NCBI GenBank assembly: GCA_028277945.1
Contig: JANQFH010000024.1
Coordinates: forward strand, 38,917-102,916
Length of the DNA: 64,000 nucleotides
Direction: 5' to 3'
DNA from: Oligoflexia bacterium
Lineage (GTDB): Bacteria > Bdellovibrionota_G > JANQFH01
Part shown: positions 26,975 through 39,827 of the stretch, piece after piece
How the letters are laid out: the number at the start of each line of letters is the position of its first letter
Numbering within the stretch: the first letter of the stretch is position 1
Made by a program: the position numbers and the translations under genes
The notes under the pieces: model-generated
The model's input: the letters and a program-made list of their open reading frames with translations, nothing else
The model's database searches: none
Told to the model about the DNA's origin: nothing

Positions 26975-28315
26975 ATGGAACGATGGTCACACGTTCTCAA
27001 TTTGCTTAAAAACGACATTGGTGAACAAGACTTTCGCAAGTGGATAAAACCAACCAAGCTTGTTGCTATCGAAGGCGACGACTTTTTTATTGAGACACCC
27101 AATCGTTTCATCCAGAGTTGGATAGAGAACAACTTCGAATTTCCACTTCGCGATAGTATTGGCAAAATCTACAGAAATCCTACAGTCGCGCTTAATTTTG
27201 TTCTGCCGAAATCGCAAGCCGCCGACTCCGATATTAAGCCGCATATGCGGCAGAAAGAAACGACTACCGCCGCCGCTTCTAAGCCAAACCGTTCTGGTTT
27301 GAATACCAAGTACACCTTTGAGAGTTTTGTTGTTGGTGCTAGCAATCAGTTTGCCAACGCCGCAGCCCAAGCCGTCGCAGATGCGCCAGGTGAAAACTAC
27401 AATCCGCTGTTTATCTACGGTGGCGTGGGGCTTGGCAAGACCCATCTCATGCACGCCATCGGGTCGCAGATGCGGAAAAGATCACCTGAGCTAAAGATCT
27501 GTTACCTGAGTAGTGAACGCTTCATCAACGAACTCATCAACTCTTTGCGTCTAAAAAAAATGGCTGACTTTCGCCAACGCTATCGCAACTTTTGCGATGT
27601 TCTATTAATCGATGACATTCAATTCATTGCCGGTAAAGAACGCTCACAAGAAGAATTTTTTCATACATTCAACACACTCTATGAACTCAAGCGGCAAATA
27701 ATTCTAACCAGCGATAAAGCACCCAAGGAGATTCCTGGACTGGAAGAACGTCTACGATCCCGGTTTGAATGGGGGTTGATTGCGGATATTCAGACACCCG
27801 AATTAGAGACCCGCGTTGCCATTCTGCGCAAAAAGGCGGAAGACCAAGAGATCGATTTACCAAGCGACGTGGCTCTCTTTCTTGCGGACTCCATCCACGA
27901 TAACATTCGCGAACTCGAAGGTGCGCTGATAAGACTTTGTGCCTATGCCTCTCTCATGGGCAAAGAGATCAACTTAGGTTTTGCGCAGGAGGTGTTCAAA
28001 GATCTCATAAAACCCCCCAAGGAGATTACCATTGCGGACATCCAACGCGTGGTCGCTAAATCGTTTAACATCAAGCCAGCAGATCTCTGTTCTTCCCGTA
28101 AATTCAGGTACATCGCACTACCAAGGCAGATTGCCATGTACCTGTCGAGAAAATTGACCAACGCCTCCTTTCCTGATATCGGAGGTAAATTCGGCGGTAA
28201 GGACCATACCACGGTTCTACACGCCGTAAAAAAGGTGGAGCACCGCCTCTCTGAGGATCGCTCCTTACGCAATACCATTGAGTCTTTGGAAAAGTCAGTT
28301 CGTTTTGGCCCCTGA
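26975..28315 (+). CDS. dnaA: chromosomal replication initiator DnaA
   Basis: The 446-residue AAA+ initiator binds DnaA boxes and melts the origin. Domain I (residues 1-75, WSHVLNLLKNDIGEQDFRKWI), a short linker, the AAA+ core with Walker A GGVGLGKTH and Walker B LLIDDIQF, and the C-terminal helix-turn-helix with GGKFGGKDHTTVLHAVKKVE are all present. The signature reads GGKDHTTVLHA rather than GGRDHTTVLHA. It is the first gene of the dnaA-dnaN-gyrB-gyrA block. Confidence 0.97.
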   Translation: MERWSHVLNLLKNDIGEQDFRKWIKPTKLVAIEGDDFFIETPNRFIQSWIENNFEFPLRDSIGKIYRNPTVALNFVLPKSQAADSDIKPHMRQKETTTAAASKPNRSGLNTKYTFESFVVGASNQFANAAAQAVADAPGENYNPLFIYGGVGLGKTHLMHAIGSQMRKRSPELKICYLSSERFINELINSLRLKKMADFRQRYRNFCDVLLIDDIQFIAGKERSQEEFFHTFNTLYELKRQIILTSDKAPKEIPGLEERLRSRFEWGLIADIQTPELETRVAILRKKAEDQEIDLPSDVALFLADSIHDNIRELEGALIRLCAYASLMGKEINLGFAQEVFKDLIKPPKEITIADIQRVVAKSFNIKPADLCSSRKFRYIALPRQIAMYLSRKLTNASFPDIGGKFGGKDHTTVLHAVKKVEHRLSEDRSLRNTIESLEKSVRFGP

Positions 28316-28528
28316 TCTTATGAACAAACCTGTGCATAATCATGGTGACATTGTAAAAACAAAGAGAGCAGCTAGGAACAACTCTAGCCCTAGGGAGCAC
28401 TCATCCACAAACTTTTCACAGTCTAACGCTTTGTCATCCTTAAAAAAATTTTGTCTATTGCCAAGTTTCACAGCCACTATGACTACTACTATATTTAAAT
28501 TAATAGTAGATCTAAAAGCGAGGCCAAC
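28316..28528. other. candidate replication origin (oriC) between dnaA and dnaN
   Basis: A DnaA box TGTGCATAA (inverse of TTATGCACA) lies at 28331-28339, and a one-mismatch box TCATCCACA at 28401-28409; TTTTCACA follows at 28413-28420. AT-rich stretches (28441-28452 and 28486-28509, the latter an inverted repeat CTACTAT...ATAGTAG) could unwind. The location between dnaA and dnaN is common for oriC. The number of good boxes is small, so this remains a candidate. Confidence 0.5.
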
Positions 28529-32294
<3,766 letters not shown>

Positions 32295-32296
32295 GA

Positions 32297-34744
32297 ATGA
32301 GTAACGAAGTGCTGCAAAATCTGCCGGTTTCCATTGAGGAGGAGATGAAGAGCTCCTATCTCGATTACGCTATGAGCGTTATCGTTGGCCGTGCCCTTCC
32401 GGATGTGCGTGACGGTCTGAAACCAGTCCACCGCCGCGTCCTCTACGCTATGAATGAGCTCGGCAATGCCCACAACAAGCCGTACAAAAAGTCAGCGCGT
32501 ATCGTCGGTGATGTTATCGGTAAATACCACCCACATGGTGATCAAGCGATCTACGAAACCATGGTGCGTATGGCGCAGGAGTTTTCCATGCGCTATCCGC
32601 TTGTAGACGGTCAAGGCAACTTTGGTTCAATCGATGGCGATCCACCAGCGGCCATGCGTTATACGGAAGTCCGCATGACCCGACTCGCGAGCGAGTTTTT
32701 AGACGACATCGATAAGAAAACCGTCGATTTTGGTCGTAACTACGATGACAGCTTAGATGAACCACTCATCCTACCTACGACGATTCCCAATCTGCTGCTT
32801 AACGGTTCATCAGGAATTGCCGTTGGTATGGCCACCAACATCCCACCGCACAACCTACGTGAAGTTGCCAAAGCGATCCGTCGCCTTATCAACAACCCCG
32901 ATACCTCGGTGGAAGAGCTCATCAAAGACATTCCCGGCCCTGATTTTCCCACCGCTGGCATCATCCATGGCAAGAAGGGCATTGTTGATGCCTACCGCAG
33001 TGGTCGCGGCAGAGTGGTAGTGCGCTCTCGCGTCTTACTGGAGCCGATGGAGAGGGGTAATCGTGAGCGCATTGTAGTGAGCGAGCTGCCTTATCAGGTG
33101 AACAAGGCACGCTTGATCGAAAAGATTGCCGAGCTGGCGCGAGAAAAGACCATCGAAGGTATTGCTGATCTGCGTGATGAGAGCGATCGCGAGGGCATTC
33201 GTATGGTCATCGAGCTCAAGCGCGATGTCAACGCCAATATCATCCTCAATCAGCTCTTCAAGTATACGCCGATGCAGAGCACCTTCAGCATCATCATGTT
33301 GGCGCTGGTGCGCAACCGACCAAAAGTCGTCAACCTCAAGGAGATGCTGAGTGAGTTCATCCGTTTTCGTCGCGAGGTGGTTACCCGTCGTTGTCTCTTT
33401 GAGCTGGAAAAGGCACGAGCCCGCGCCCACATTCTTGAAGGCTTAAAGATTGCCCTGGATCAGCTCGATGCGGTGATCTCACTGATCCGCAAATCTAAAG
33501 ATCCACTGGTGGCACGCGACGGACTGGTTAACAAATTTAAGCTGACACCGGTGCAAGCGCAGGCAATCCTTGATATGCGTCTGCAGCGGCTTACCAACTT
33601 AGAGCGCAATAAGATCCTTGAAGAACGCAAGGCGGTGTTGGAGCAGATCAAACGTCTTGAAACCATCCTTGCGGATGAAAAGCTCATTTATAATATTGTT
33701 GCTGAAGAGACCGAAGCCGTTGCCAAGCAGTACGGTGATGAACGGCTTACCGAAATTCAGACGAAGATTACCGAGGTTTCTGAGGAGGACCTGATCCAGC
33801 AGGAAGAGATGGCGGTAACGATTAGCCATCAGGGCTACATCAAACGCAACGCCCTAGCCCTTTACCACTCGCAGCGACGCGGTGGTCGTGGCAAGTTGGG
33901 TATGGGCGTCAAAGATGAAGACTTTCCCGCACGCATCTTTACCGCCTCAACGCATCACTATGTTCTCATCTTCTCAAGTACGGGCCGTGTCTACTGGCTC
34001 AAGGTGCATCAGATTCCGCAGATGGGTCGCACCAGTAAAGGCAAGCCGCTGGTGACGATGATTAAGATCGGCCGCGATGACAAGATTACCGCGATCCTGC
34101 CGGTAGCGGAGTTTCAGGATGGCAAATACATTATTATGGCGACCAAAAAAGGCTTCATTAAAAAGTGTAATCTCATGGATTTTTCTAATCCGCGCGCGGC
34201 CGGTATTATCTGCATCAAACTCGCTGCGGATGATGCGCTCATCTCGGCACAACTTACCGATGGCGATTGTGAAATTGTGCTGGCGACATCGCAAGGTAAG
34301 GCCATCCGCTTTCATGAGGAAAACGTTCGGCCTATGGGACGCAACGCCACTGGTGTGCGGGGTCTGAGCACCGGCGGTGACGACCACCTTGTCGGTATGG
34401 TTCTTGCCAAGCCAGAGTCCTTCTTACTAACGGTAACCAAGCGCGGTTATGGTAAGCGTACTGAGATCGGTGAATACCGTACGCAGGGCCGTGGTGGTAA
34501 AGGCCTTATTGCCACAAAAGTGACCGAGCGTAACGGTGCTGTCATCGATATCTGTGAGGTAGAGGCCGAGGATGAGATCATGCTGATGACCAACCATGCA
34601 AAGGTCATTCGTCTAAATGCCAAGGAGATCTCTGTGTTTGGCCGCGCCGCCCAAGGCGTGCGCCTCATCCAACTGGATAAGGATGAGCAGGTCACCTCAG
34701 TTACCAAACTTGCCAAAGATGAAGGCGAGCTCCCCACTCCTTAA
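32297..34744 (+). CDS. gyrA: DNA gyrase subunit A
   Basis: The 815-residue cleavage subunit shows [33 protein letters not shown], the catalytic Tyr in [10 protein letters not shown], and the C-terminal beta-pinwheel with GyrA box QRRGGRG, which distinguishes it from ParC. It starts 2 nt after gyrB. Its last 26 nt overlap the start of the downstream lipoprotein gene, and a palindromic element begins at the stop codon. Confidence 0.97.
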   Translation: MSNEVLQNLPVSIEEEMKSSYLDYAMSVIVGRALPDVRDGLKPVHRRVLYAMNELGNAHNKPYKKSARIVGDVIGKYHPHGDQAIYETMVRMAQEFSMRYPLVDGQGNFGSIDGDPPAAMRYTEVRMTRLASEFLDDIDKKTVDFGRNYDDSLDEPLILPTTIPNLLLNGSSGIAVGMATNIPPHNLREVAKAIRRLINNPDTSVEELIKDIPGPDFPTAGIIHGKKGIVDAYRSGRGRVVVRSRVLLEPMERGNRERIVVSELPYQVNKARLIEKIAELAREKTIEGIADLRDESDREGIRMVIELKRDVNANIILNQLFKYTPMQSTFSIIMLALVRNRPKVVNLKEMLSEFIRFRREVVTRRCLFELEKARARAHILEGLKIALDQLDAVISLIRKSKDPLVARDGLVNKFKLTPVQAQAILDMRLQRLTNLERNKILEERKAVLEQIKRLETILADEKLIYNIVAEETEAVAKQYGDERLTEIQTKITEVSEEDLIQQEEMAVTISHQGYIKRNALALYHSQRRGGRGKLGMGVKDEDFPARIFTASTHHYVLIFSSTGRVYWLKVHQIPQMGRTSKGKPLVTMIKIGRDDKITAILPVAEFQDGKYIIMATKKGFIKKCNLMDFSNPRAAGIICIKLAADDALISAQLTDGDCEIVLATSQGKAIRFHEENVRPMGRNATGVRGLSTGGDDHLVGMVLAKPESFLLTVTKRGYGKRTEIGEYRTQGRGGKGLIATKVTERNGAVIDICEVEAEDEIMLMTNHAKVIRLNAKEISVFGRAAQGVRLIQLDKDEQVTSVTKLAKDEGELPTP

Positions 34745-35579
34745 AAGGTACGGCCTTACTTTCAGGGAATGGAGATTCCCTGAAAGTAAGGCCGTACCTT
34801 CACGGCTACTGTGGAGTGGCCTGCTGCTGCTGTTATGCCTCGGCTGTCACAGCTCCTCCATGCAGCAGGGTGAGAAGCTGTTGGCAGAGCGGCGCTACCA
34901 AGATGCCATCAGCCACTTTCGTCAGTACTATTTAGAGCATCCGCATGCCAAAGAGGCGCCGCTGGCACTCTTGCGCATCGGCAATATCTACCGTCTGCAC
35001 CTTAAAGACTTCAAAAAGAGCATTGAGGCCTTTGGCGTGCTCAGCCAACGATTTCCAGAGACCGACGAGGGCAGGCAGGCACAGCTTTTGCTCGGCGGTA
35101 TTCATGCAAGCCAGTTTAACGACTACCAACAGGCCATTGTTGAATACCAGAAGGTGGTTCTTGGCAAAGGCTACAGCGATGGCCAACGAATCGAGGCCCT
35201 ACTAAAGACCGGCAATGCCTACTTTTCACTCGGTAACTTTGTGCAAGCGCGTATTGAGTACAAAAAGCTTAAGCAAGAATACGCCGAGAGCTATGCCGCT
35301 AAGGTGGCGACATTACAACTTGCCAACTGCTTTAATGCCGAAGGCGATTGTCAGAAGGCCATCCCCATCTACCAAGAGGTGGCGGCGTTCACAGGCGACG
35401 AGATCAAGAACTTAGCAGTACAGGGCACTTTTGCAGCCGCTGCCTGTTTTGAGGAGTTGGGCAAGTATGAAGAGGCGCTTAAGCTTTTTGATAGCGTGAA
35501 AAACAGTTATCCGAGTCGCCGTGTGGTGGAGGTGCGCATAGAAAAACTCAAAGCCCGTATGCATGAGGTGATCAAGTGA
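34719..35579 (+). CDS. BamD-like TPR lipoprotein with a palindromic element in its signal peptide
   Basis: A 286-residue lipoprotein: lipobox LCLGC with Cys42, then about six TPR-like units ([25 protein letters not shown] and similar). The architecture resembles BamD/CpoB-type envelope proteins. The only in-frame start before the lipobox is ATG 34719, inside gyrA. The element at 34745-34800 is translated as [18 protein letters not shown] between MKASSPLLK and [16 protein letters not shown]. Removing it would leave an ordinary lipoprotein signal of about 22-24 residues. The stop overlaps the hemL GTG as GTGA. Confidence 0.82.
   Translation: MKASSPLLKRYGLTFREWRFPESKAVPSRLLWSGLLLLLCLGCHSSSMQQGEKLLAERRYQDAISHFRQYYLEHPHAKEAPLALLRIGNIYRLHLKDFKKSIEAFGVLSQRFPETDEGRQAQLLLGGIHASQFNDYQQAIVEYQKVVLGKGYSDGQRIEALLKTGNAYFSLGNFVQARIEYKKLKQEYAESYAAKVATLQLANCFNAEGDCQKAIPIYQEVAAFTGDEIKNLAVQGTFAAAACFEELGKYEEALKLFDSVKNSYPSRRVVEVRIEKLKARMHEVIK
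34745..34800. repeat. palindromic element, copy 2 (56 nt, inside a lipoprotein signal)
   Basis: Two perfect 26-nt arms (34745-34770 and 34775-34800) flank a GGAG loop. Compared with copy 1, the left arm has T to C and the right arm the matching A to G, so pairing is kept. It is 6 nt longer than copy 1, preserving the reading frame. Confidence 0.9.
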
Positions 35580-36916
35580 CTCTTAAAGAGGATAGCCAAC
35601 GACCTCTCTCACGTGAACTTTACCGGCGTGCTAAGCAGCAGCTGCCCGGTGGGGTCAATTCACCGGTACGCACCTTTGCTACGGTTGGTAGTTATCCCAT
35701 TATTGCCGAATCTGCTAAGGGGGCGCTGCTTAGGGATGTCGATGGCCACGACTACCTCGACTATATAGGTTCCTGGGGGCCGATGATTTTGGGACATGCA
35801 GATGAAGAGGTAGTTGCTGCTGTCCAACAAGCGGTCAGCAGAGGCGTGAGTTTTGGTTTAGCTACGCAAGCCGAGTGTGAGCTGGCGGAGTTGTTGATTG
35901 AGAGCGTTGCCTCGCTTGAGAGAGTACGCCTGGTTAACTCAGGTACAGAGGCGACCATGAGCGCGCTCCGTTTAGCGCGCGGCTTTACCAAACGTAACAA
36001 GCTGATCAAGTTTGCCGGCTGCTACCATGGTCATGTGGATGCGCTCCTAGTCCAGGCGGGTAGTGGTGTGGCTACCCATCACACCAGCAGCAAGCGTGCA
36101 CCCTCAAGCGCCGGTGTGCCAGAGTCGGTGATAGAGGAGACCTTGGTCTTACCCTTTAATGATCTTGAGGCTGTGAGCCAGCAGATGCAGCAGCAGGGAG
36201 ACAAGATTGCCGCCATCATCGTCGAACCACTTCCTGGAAACATGGGAGTGGTTCCACCTATCGAGGGTTTTTTAAAGGGGTTGCGCGATCTTTGCGATCG
36301 CCATGAGAGCCTACTTATTTTTGATGAGGTGATGAGCGGCTTCCGTGTTGCGCGCGGTGGCGCACAGCAGCTCTATGGTGTCCGTGCCGATCTTACCACG
36401 CTTGGCAAGATTATCGGCGGCGGTCTCCCTGTCGGGGCCTACGGTGGTCGCGCCGATATCATGGACCACGTCTCACCGCGTGGTGATGTCTACCAAGCGG
36501 GAACGCTCTCAGGCAATCCCGTTACTGTGGCAGCAGGTCTGGCAACCCTAAGAAAGCTACTCGGCTGGAGGGATCCGCAAAGCGGCGTGGACGCCTACGG
36601 TTATCTAGAGAGGTTGGGTAAACAGCTAGAGCAGGGTTTGCAACCACTCATCAAAGAGAGTGGCTGTTGTTTTCACCGTGTTGGTTCGATGTTTACGCTC
36701 TTTTTTACCCCTGGTCCGGTCCATAATTTTACTGACGTTGCTCAAGCCGACCATTCAGCTAATGGTGCCTTTGCCCGTTTCCACCGCGGCATGTTAGCAA
36801 ACGGCATCTTGCTACCGCCGTCAGGATTTGAAGCCGCCTTTATCAGCCTCGCTCACACCGAGGAGTCGATTGCCAAAACTGTAGCAGCCATAAGTTCTAC
36901 TCTGCGGGATGGTTAG
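35576..36916 (+). CDS. hemL: glutamate-1-semialdehyde 2,1-aminomutase
   Basis: PLP enzyme making 5-aminolevulinate in the C5 haem pathway. The 446 residues contain RRAKQQLPGGVNSPVRTF, YLDYIGSWGPMILGHADE, FDEVMSGFR and the PLP-lysine segment TLGKIIGGGLPVGAYGG, then GNPVTVAAGL. It starts at GTG 35576 overlapping the lipoprotein stop. hemL upstream of F0 ATP synthase genes matches the order in several deltaproteobacteria (family knowledge). Confidence 0.96.
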   Translation: MTLKEDSQRPLSRELYRRAKQQLPGGVNSPVRTFATVGSYPIIAESAKGALLRDVDGHDYLDYIGSWGPMILGHADEEVVAAVQQAVSRGVSFGLATQAECELAELLIESVASLERVRLVNSGTEATMSALRLARGFTKRNKLIKFAGCYHGHVDALLVQAGSGVATHHTSSKRAPSSAGVPESVIEETLVLPFNDLEAVSQQMQQQGDKIAAIIVEPLPGNMGVVPPIEGFLKGLRDLCDRHESLLIFDEVMSGFRVARGGAQQLYGVRADLTTLGKIIGGGLPVGAYGGRADIMDHVSPRGDVYQAGTLSGNPVTVAAGLATLRKLLGWRDPQSGVDAYGYLERLGKQLEQGLQPLIKESGCCFHRVGSMFTLFFTPGPVHNFTDVAQADHSANGAFARFHRGMLANGILLPPSGFEAAFISLAHTEESIAKTVAAISSTLRDG

Positions 36917-36928
36917 GGAGGAGCAATC

Positions 36929-37135
36929 TTGGGTAAGGGCCGCGCCTTTGTCATAGCCGCTCTGGGTTTTGAAATGATCTTTATGCCGGTGGCGGGATTC
37001 TTTCTTGGCAACTGGTTGGATCAGCGGCTTGGTTCCTCTCCCTGGGGTTTGCTTGCGGGTCTTGGCATCGGCATCTTTGGCGCCATCCGCATCGGCATCA
37101 AGCTCTACAGGCTGTCGCTTAAGGAGAAAACATAG
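36929..37135 (+). CDS. atpZ: AtpZ/AtpI family F0 assembly protein
   Basis: A 68-residue protein with two transmembrane helices (FVIAALGFEMIFMPVAGFFLG and SPWGLLAGLGIGIFGAIRIGI) joined by NWLDQRLG, the usual AtpZ form. It starts at TTG 36929 behind a strong GGAGGAG. It probably helps assemble or modulate the F-type ATP synthase whose F0 genes follow, and precedes an unrelated NlpC/P60 gene. Confidence 0.8.
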   Translation: MGKGRAFVIAALGFEMIFMPVAGFFLGNWLDQRLGSSPWGLLAGLGIGIFGAIRIGIKLYRLSLKEKT

Positions 37136-37176
37136 AAATAACAAATAGTTGAATGCAGATTGATTTGACAAAGGTT

Positions 37177-37190
37177 CTGTGTTAACACAG
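37177..37190. promoter_or_regulatory. 14-bp perfect palindrome beside a TTGACA, possible operator
   Basis: CTGTGTTAACACAG is a perfect palindrome starting 7 bp after a consensus TTGACA (37165-37170) and 41 bp upstream of the ATG at 37232. A protein bound here would block a promoter at this site. No convincing -10 is seen at the correct spacing. It differs from a LexA box in spacing (CTGT-N6-ACAG). Confidence 0.35.
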
Positions 37191-37231
37191 TGCAACAAAC
37201 ACATTGGTCTATTCTTTAAGGAGTTAGATTT

Positions 37232-38614
37232 ATGCAACGAAAGCAGGTTATTTTATCTTACCCATTATTTTTTCTCGCCGGCCTTTTCTTAACTAGTCAA
37301 ATCGGCCTGCACTCTAACGCCTATGCTGTTGATCCCATTGGCGATGGTGAAGTTGTCGAGTGTGTGGTTACTGCCGAGGATTTTGCTGACTTTCCAGCAG
37401 TGCAACGCGCCCTACAAATTAAAGAACAGGCAGATCAAGCTAATCTAGCAGATCTTGAATTGCTCTGGTTTGAGGTGCGTCAACACATAGAACCGATGGA
37501 CCTTAGAGGGAAGGAGGAATTTAAACAACAGGTAATAGTCCGGCTACAGCAAGACAGAGAAAGGCTCGTTGCAGTCAAAGCAGCTCTTGATCAAATGGAA
37601 GGTGAGGATCGAGGATCTGATGAGTTGCGGTCCAGTTTAGGCAAATTGATTGGTAGTGAGACAGCATCGGGAATCTTGGATGATGCAAGAAGTCTGCTAG
37701 AGGAAGAAGATCCTAGGCATCCCATCTTTTCCGCAGCCCCCTCCTCTTTCGGCTGGAGAGCCAACGAAATTACCGTGGCCAAAACTCTTTTTACCTACGC
37801 AATGCTAGAGACGTTCAGCGGTCGAAATCTGTCTGATACTAATAGTGGCTTACTCAGCCAACTCTCTCTTTTTTATCGAACAAGCCTTCCTACACATTTA
37901 GGTCTAGAACAGATTCAAGACCTTTGCCTGGCTTTTAGATCCGATTCTATCACAGACGGACCTTGTCCCACTGAGGAGGCTTGGAATCTCTGTATACCAA
38001 ATGCTGGTTATGTCTATGGCGGCACCATACCAAACTACGGGCTAGGCTATTGGGGCACGGGCCGAGACGACCGTTTTTGTGGCAGTGACTGCTCTGCTCT
38101 TATTGCCTTTACGCATTCTACGGCAACACGGTTATCTACAATGATGGCAGAATACGTTGCAAGAGAAAAGACCGATGGTTTTGAGGCCTTTCAAGGCGAA
38201 GACTACTCTGATGGAAGAAAAACAGAACTTTTTTTCCAAATCGAAACGAAAATGCCCATTGAGTGGGGGGAAATTGTTAAAACAGAGAAGCATGCCCGTT
38301 TTTATTTTATGGTGGACTATAATTTTGAAGAGCTTCTGAAGCAATTTGACGTGATAAACCCGTCTTCTACAGCAGATCTTCAGCCTGGAGATATCATGCT
38401 TTGGAGGTGGAATAGGAAGCCAGATGCAGACCCTGGAGTTTGGGGCCGCTCAGGACACATGGCCATTTTTCTGGAGAGTCGAGGTGAAGATAGCTTGATT
38501 GCTGTTGAAGCAAATCGTGCAAACGATAAGAGCTTTGAAGGTGTTATCTTTCGTTTATATGACCTAAATCGTGAAGGCAAAGACACCTATGTGTTACGCC
38601 GTCGTGCCGATTAA
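37232..38614 (+). CDS. exported NlpC/P60-like protein
   Basis: The 460-residue protein has a signal peptide (SYPLFFLAGLFLTSQIGLHSNAYA). An acidic helical N-terminal half is followed by a C-terminal domain with CGSDCSALIAF (catalytic Cys region) and GRSGHMAIFLE (catalytic His), the order of NlpC/P60 cysteine peptidases that cut peptidoglycan peptides. LQPGDIMLW before the His is also typical. It sits between atpZ and atpI, with its own AAGGAG and a possible operator upstream. It has no known link to ATP synthase. Confidence 0.75.
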   Translation: MQRKQVILSYPLFFLAGLFLTSQIGLHSNAYAVDPIGDGEVVECVVTAEDFADFPAVQRALQIKEQADQANLADLELLWFEVRQHIEPMDLRGKEEFKQQVIVRLQQDRERLVAVKAALDQMEGEDRGSDELRSSLGKLIGSETASGILDDARSLLEEEDPRHPIFSAAPSSFGWRANEITVAKTLFTYAMLETFSGRNLSDTNSGLLSQLSLFYRTSLPTHLGLEQIQDLCLAFRSDSITDGPCPTEEAWNLCIPNAGYVYGGTIPNYGLGYWGTGRDDRFCGSDCSALIAFTHSTATRLSTMMAEYVAREKTDGFEAFQGEDYSDGRKTELFFQIETKMPIEWGEIVKTEKHARFYFMVDYNFEELLKQFDVINPSSTADLQPGDIMLWRWNRKPDADPGVWGRSGHMAIFLESRGEDSLIAVEANRANDKSFEGVIFRLYDLNREGKDTYVLRRRAD

Positions 38615-38640
38615 AGGGGCAGTAGGGCAAAATCAGCTTC

Positions 38641-39042
38641 ATGGTCCATTTGCAGAGCTTAGAGCGAGGCAATCTCATATTGCTTGGTCTCGGCGTGCTA
38701 GCAGTGCTGTCTGAGGGGTTGATACGACCTCAGACAGTTATCGTGCGGGGCTTTGGTGGCTTTTTGCCGTCACTCTTTATGGGCAGCCTGCTGATGAGTG
38801 CGAACATCTCCTTGCTGGCACGTATGCTCAGACGGCTCATGCGACCTGATGCGAGCAAGGGGGTGCGAGCGCTGCTGACACTGCTTCTGGGTTTTAAGAC
38901 CATCCTCTTAGGGGTTGCGGTTTTTCTGCTGTTTCACTATGTTGGCGTGCAGCCGCTCGCCTTTGTGGTGGGTGTGGTGTTGGTGCTGCTGCTACCGCTT
39001 GTGCTTGTAGGCTGGCGGCTGCTGCGAGCAAAACCCTTGTAG
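38641..39042 (+). CDS. atpI: ATP synthase subunit I (AtpI-like)
   Basis: A 133-residue integral membrane protein with four predicted helices (LILLGLGVLAVLSEG; GFGGFLPSLFMGSLLMSANISLLA; LLTLLLGFKTILLGVAVFLLF; LAFVVGVVLVLLLPLVLVG). Size, topology and position immediately before atpB fit the AtpI family, which aids c-ring assembly. Sequence conservation in this family is weak, so context carries most of the assignment. Confidence 0.7.
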   Translation: MVHLQSLERGNLILLGLGVLAVLSEGLIRPQTVIVRGFGGFLPSLFMGSLLMSANISLLARMLRRLMRPDASKGVRALLTLLLGFKTILLGVAVFLLFHYVGVQPLAFVVGVVLVLLLPLVLVGWRLLRAKPL

Positions 39043-39055
39043 ACGAGACTTATAA

Positions 39056-39757
39056 GTGGGACACGGTTTTACCTGGTACTCGTTGATTCCTGGCTATCAC
39101 GGTGGCCACGACCATACTATCGGTGCAATCGTCGTTGCCCTGCTGTTACTGCTCTCCGGCCTGCTGGCGTGGCGTAGCTTTCGTCGTCAGGAGATTGTCC
39201 CATCGGCACGCTTTCGTCTTACCACGCCCTTTGAGATCATTGCCGAGGCACTTCTGAAGTTGCAAGAGAGCATCATTGGTGCAGGTAGTGAGCGCTTTCT
39301 CCCGCTGACCGGTGGTATCTTTATCTACATCCTCGTGTGCAACCTGTTGGGGATGATTCCGGGATTTACGCCACCCACGGACAACTTTTTGAACAACTTT
39401 GCCATCGCCCTGGTAGTCTTTTTAGCCTACCACTACTACGGAGTTCGCGAACACGGCGTGAAGTACATCAAGCAGTTTCTCGCTCCGGTGGCTGGTATTG
39501 GCGGTCTGCTGCTGGCACCGCTGTTTCTCTTTGTGGAGAGCTTCTCACACAGCTTTCGGGTCGTCTCTCTGCCTCTTAGGCTTTGGGGCAATATCTTTGC
39601 CGACCACACCGTGCTCGGTATCATGGAGAGCCTGGTGCCCTTTATCCTACCGTTACCGTTTTTGCTGCTTGGTCTGCTGGTGGCAGTGGTACAGGCCTTT
39701 ATCTTTGCCCTGCTGACGATGATCTACATCTCACTGGCTATCTCCCACGACCATTAA
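39056..39757 (+). CDS. atpB: F0F1 ATP synthase subunit a
   Basis: Stator subunit of the ion channel. The 233 residues end with the diagnostic helix PLRLWGNIFADH, carrying the essential Arg, and the C-terminal hairpin FALLTMIYISLAISHDH. It starts at GTG 39056. Normally atpE follows directly; here atpE is about 4.5 kb away behind four unrelated genes. Confidence 0.95.
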   Translation: MGHGFTWYSLIPGYHGGHDHTIGAIVVALLLLLSGLLAWRSFRRQEIVPSARFRLTTPFEIIAEALLKLQESIIGAGSERFLPLTGGIFIYILVCNLLGMIPGFTPPTDNFLNNFAIALVVFLAYHYYGVREHGVKYIKQFLAPVAGIGGLLLAPLFLFVESFSHSFRVVSLPLRLWGNIFADHTVLGIMESLVPFILPLPFLLLGLLVAVVQAFIFALLTMIYISLAISHDH

Positions 39758-39765
39758 TTCGAGAA

Positions 39766-39816
39766 AATTCTTTACAAATGATAATAACAAATGTTATTAT
39801 CATTATTGAAAGAATT
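39766..39816. promoter_or_regulatory. promoter overlapped by nested inverted repeats, upstream of fic
   Basis: Inner arms ATGATAATAAC (39778-39788) and GTTATTATCAT (39793-39803) are perfect around AAAT; outer arms AATTCTTT (39766-39773) and AAAGAATT (39809-39816) are also perfect. A promoter TTTACA (39771-39776), 18 bp, TATTAT (39795-39800) lies inside. A repressor bound to the repeats would occlude the fic promoter. Confidence 0.55.
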
Positions 39817-39827
39817 GTTAATAAACA

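Noticed and set aside
26987..27454. 155-codon frame antisense to dnaA
   Set aside because: It lies wholly within dnaA, whose plus-strand protein is unmistakable; no motif or start signal supports it.
34617..34718. Longer N-terminus of the TPR lipoprotein from ATG 34617
   Set aside because: It would overlap gyrA by 128 nt and add an unrelated segment before the signal peptide; ATG 34719 gives a sensible start.
37177..37190. LexA box upstream of the NlpC/P60 gene
   Set aside because: The palindrome has CTGT-N6-ACAG, not the N8 spacing of the known enterobacterial box, and no SOS gene follows.
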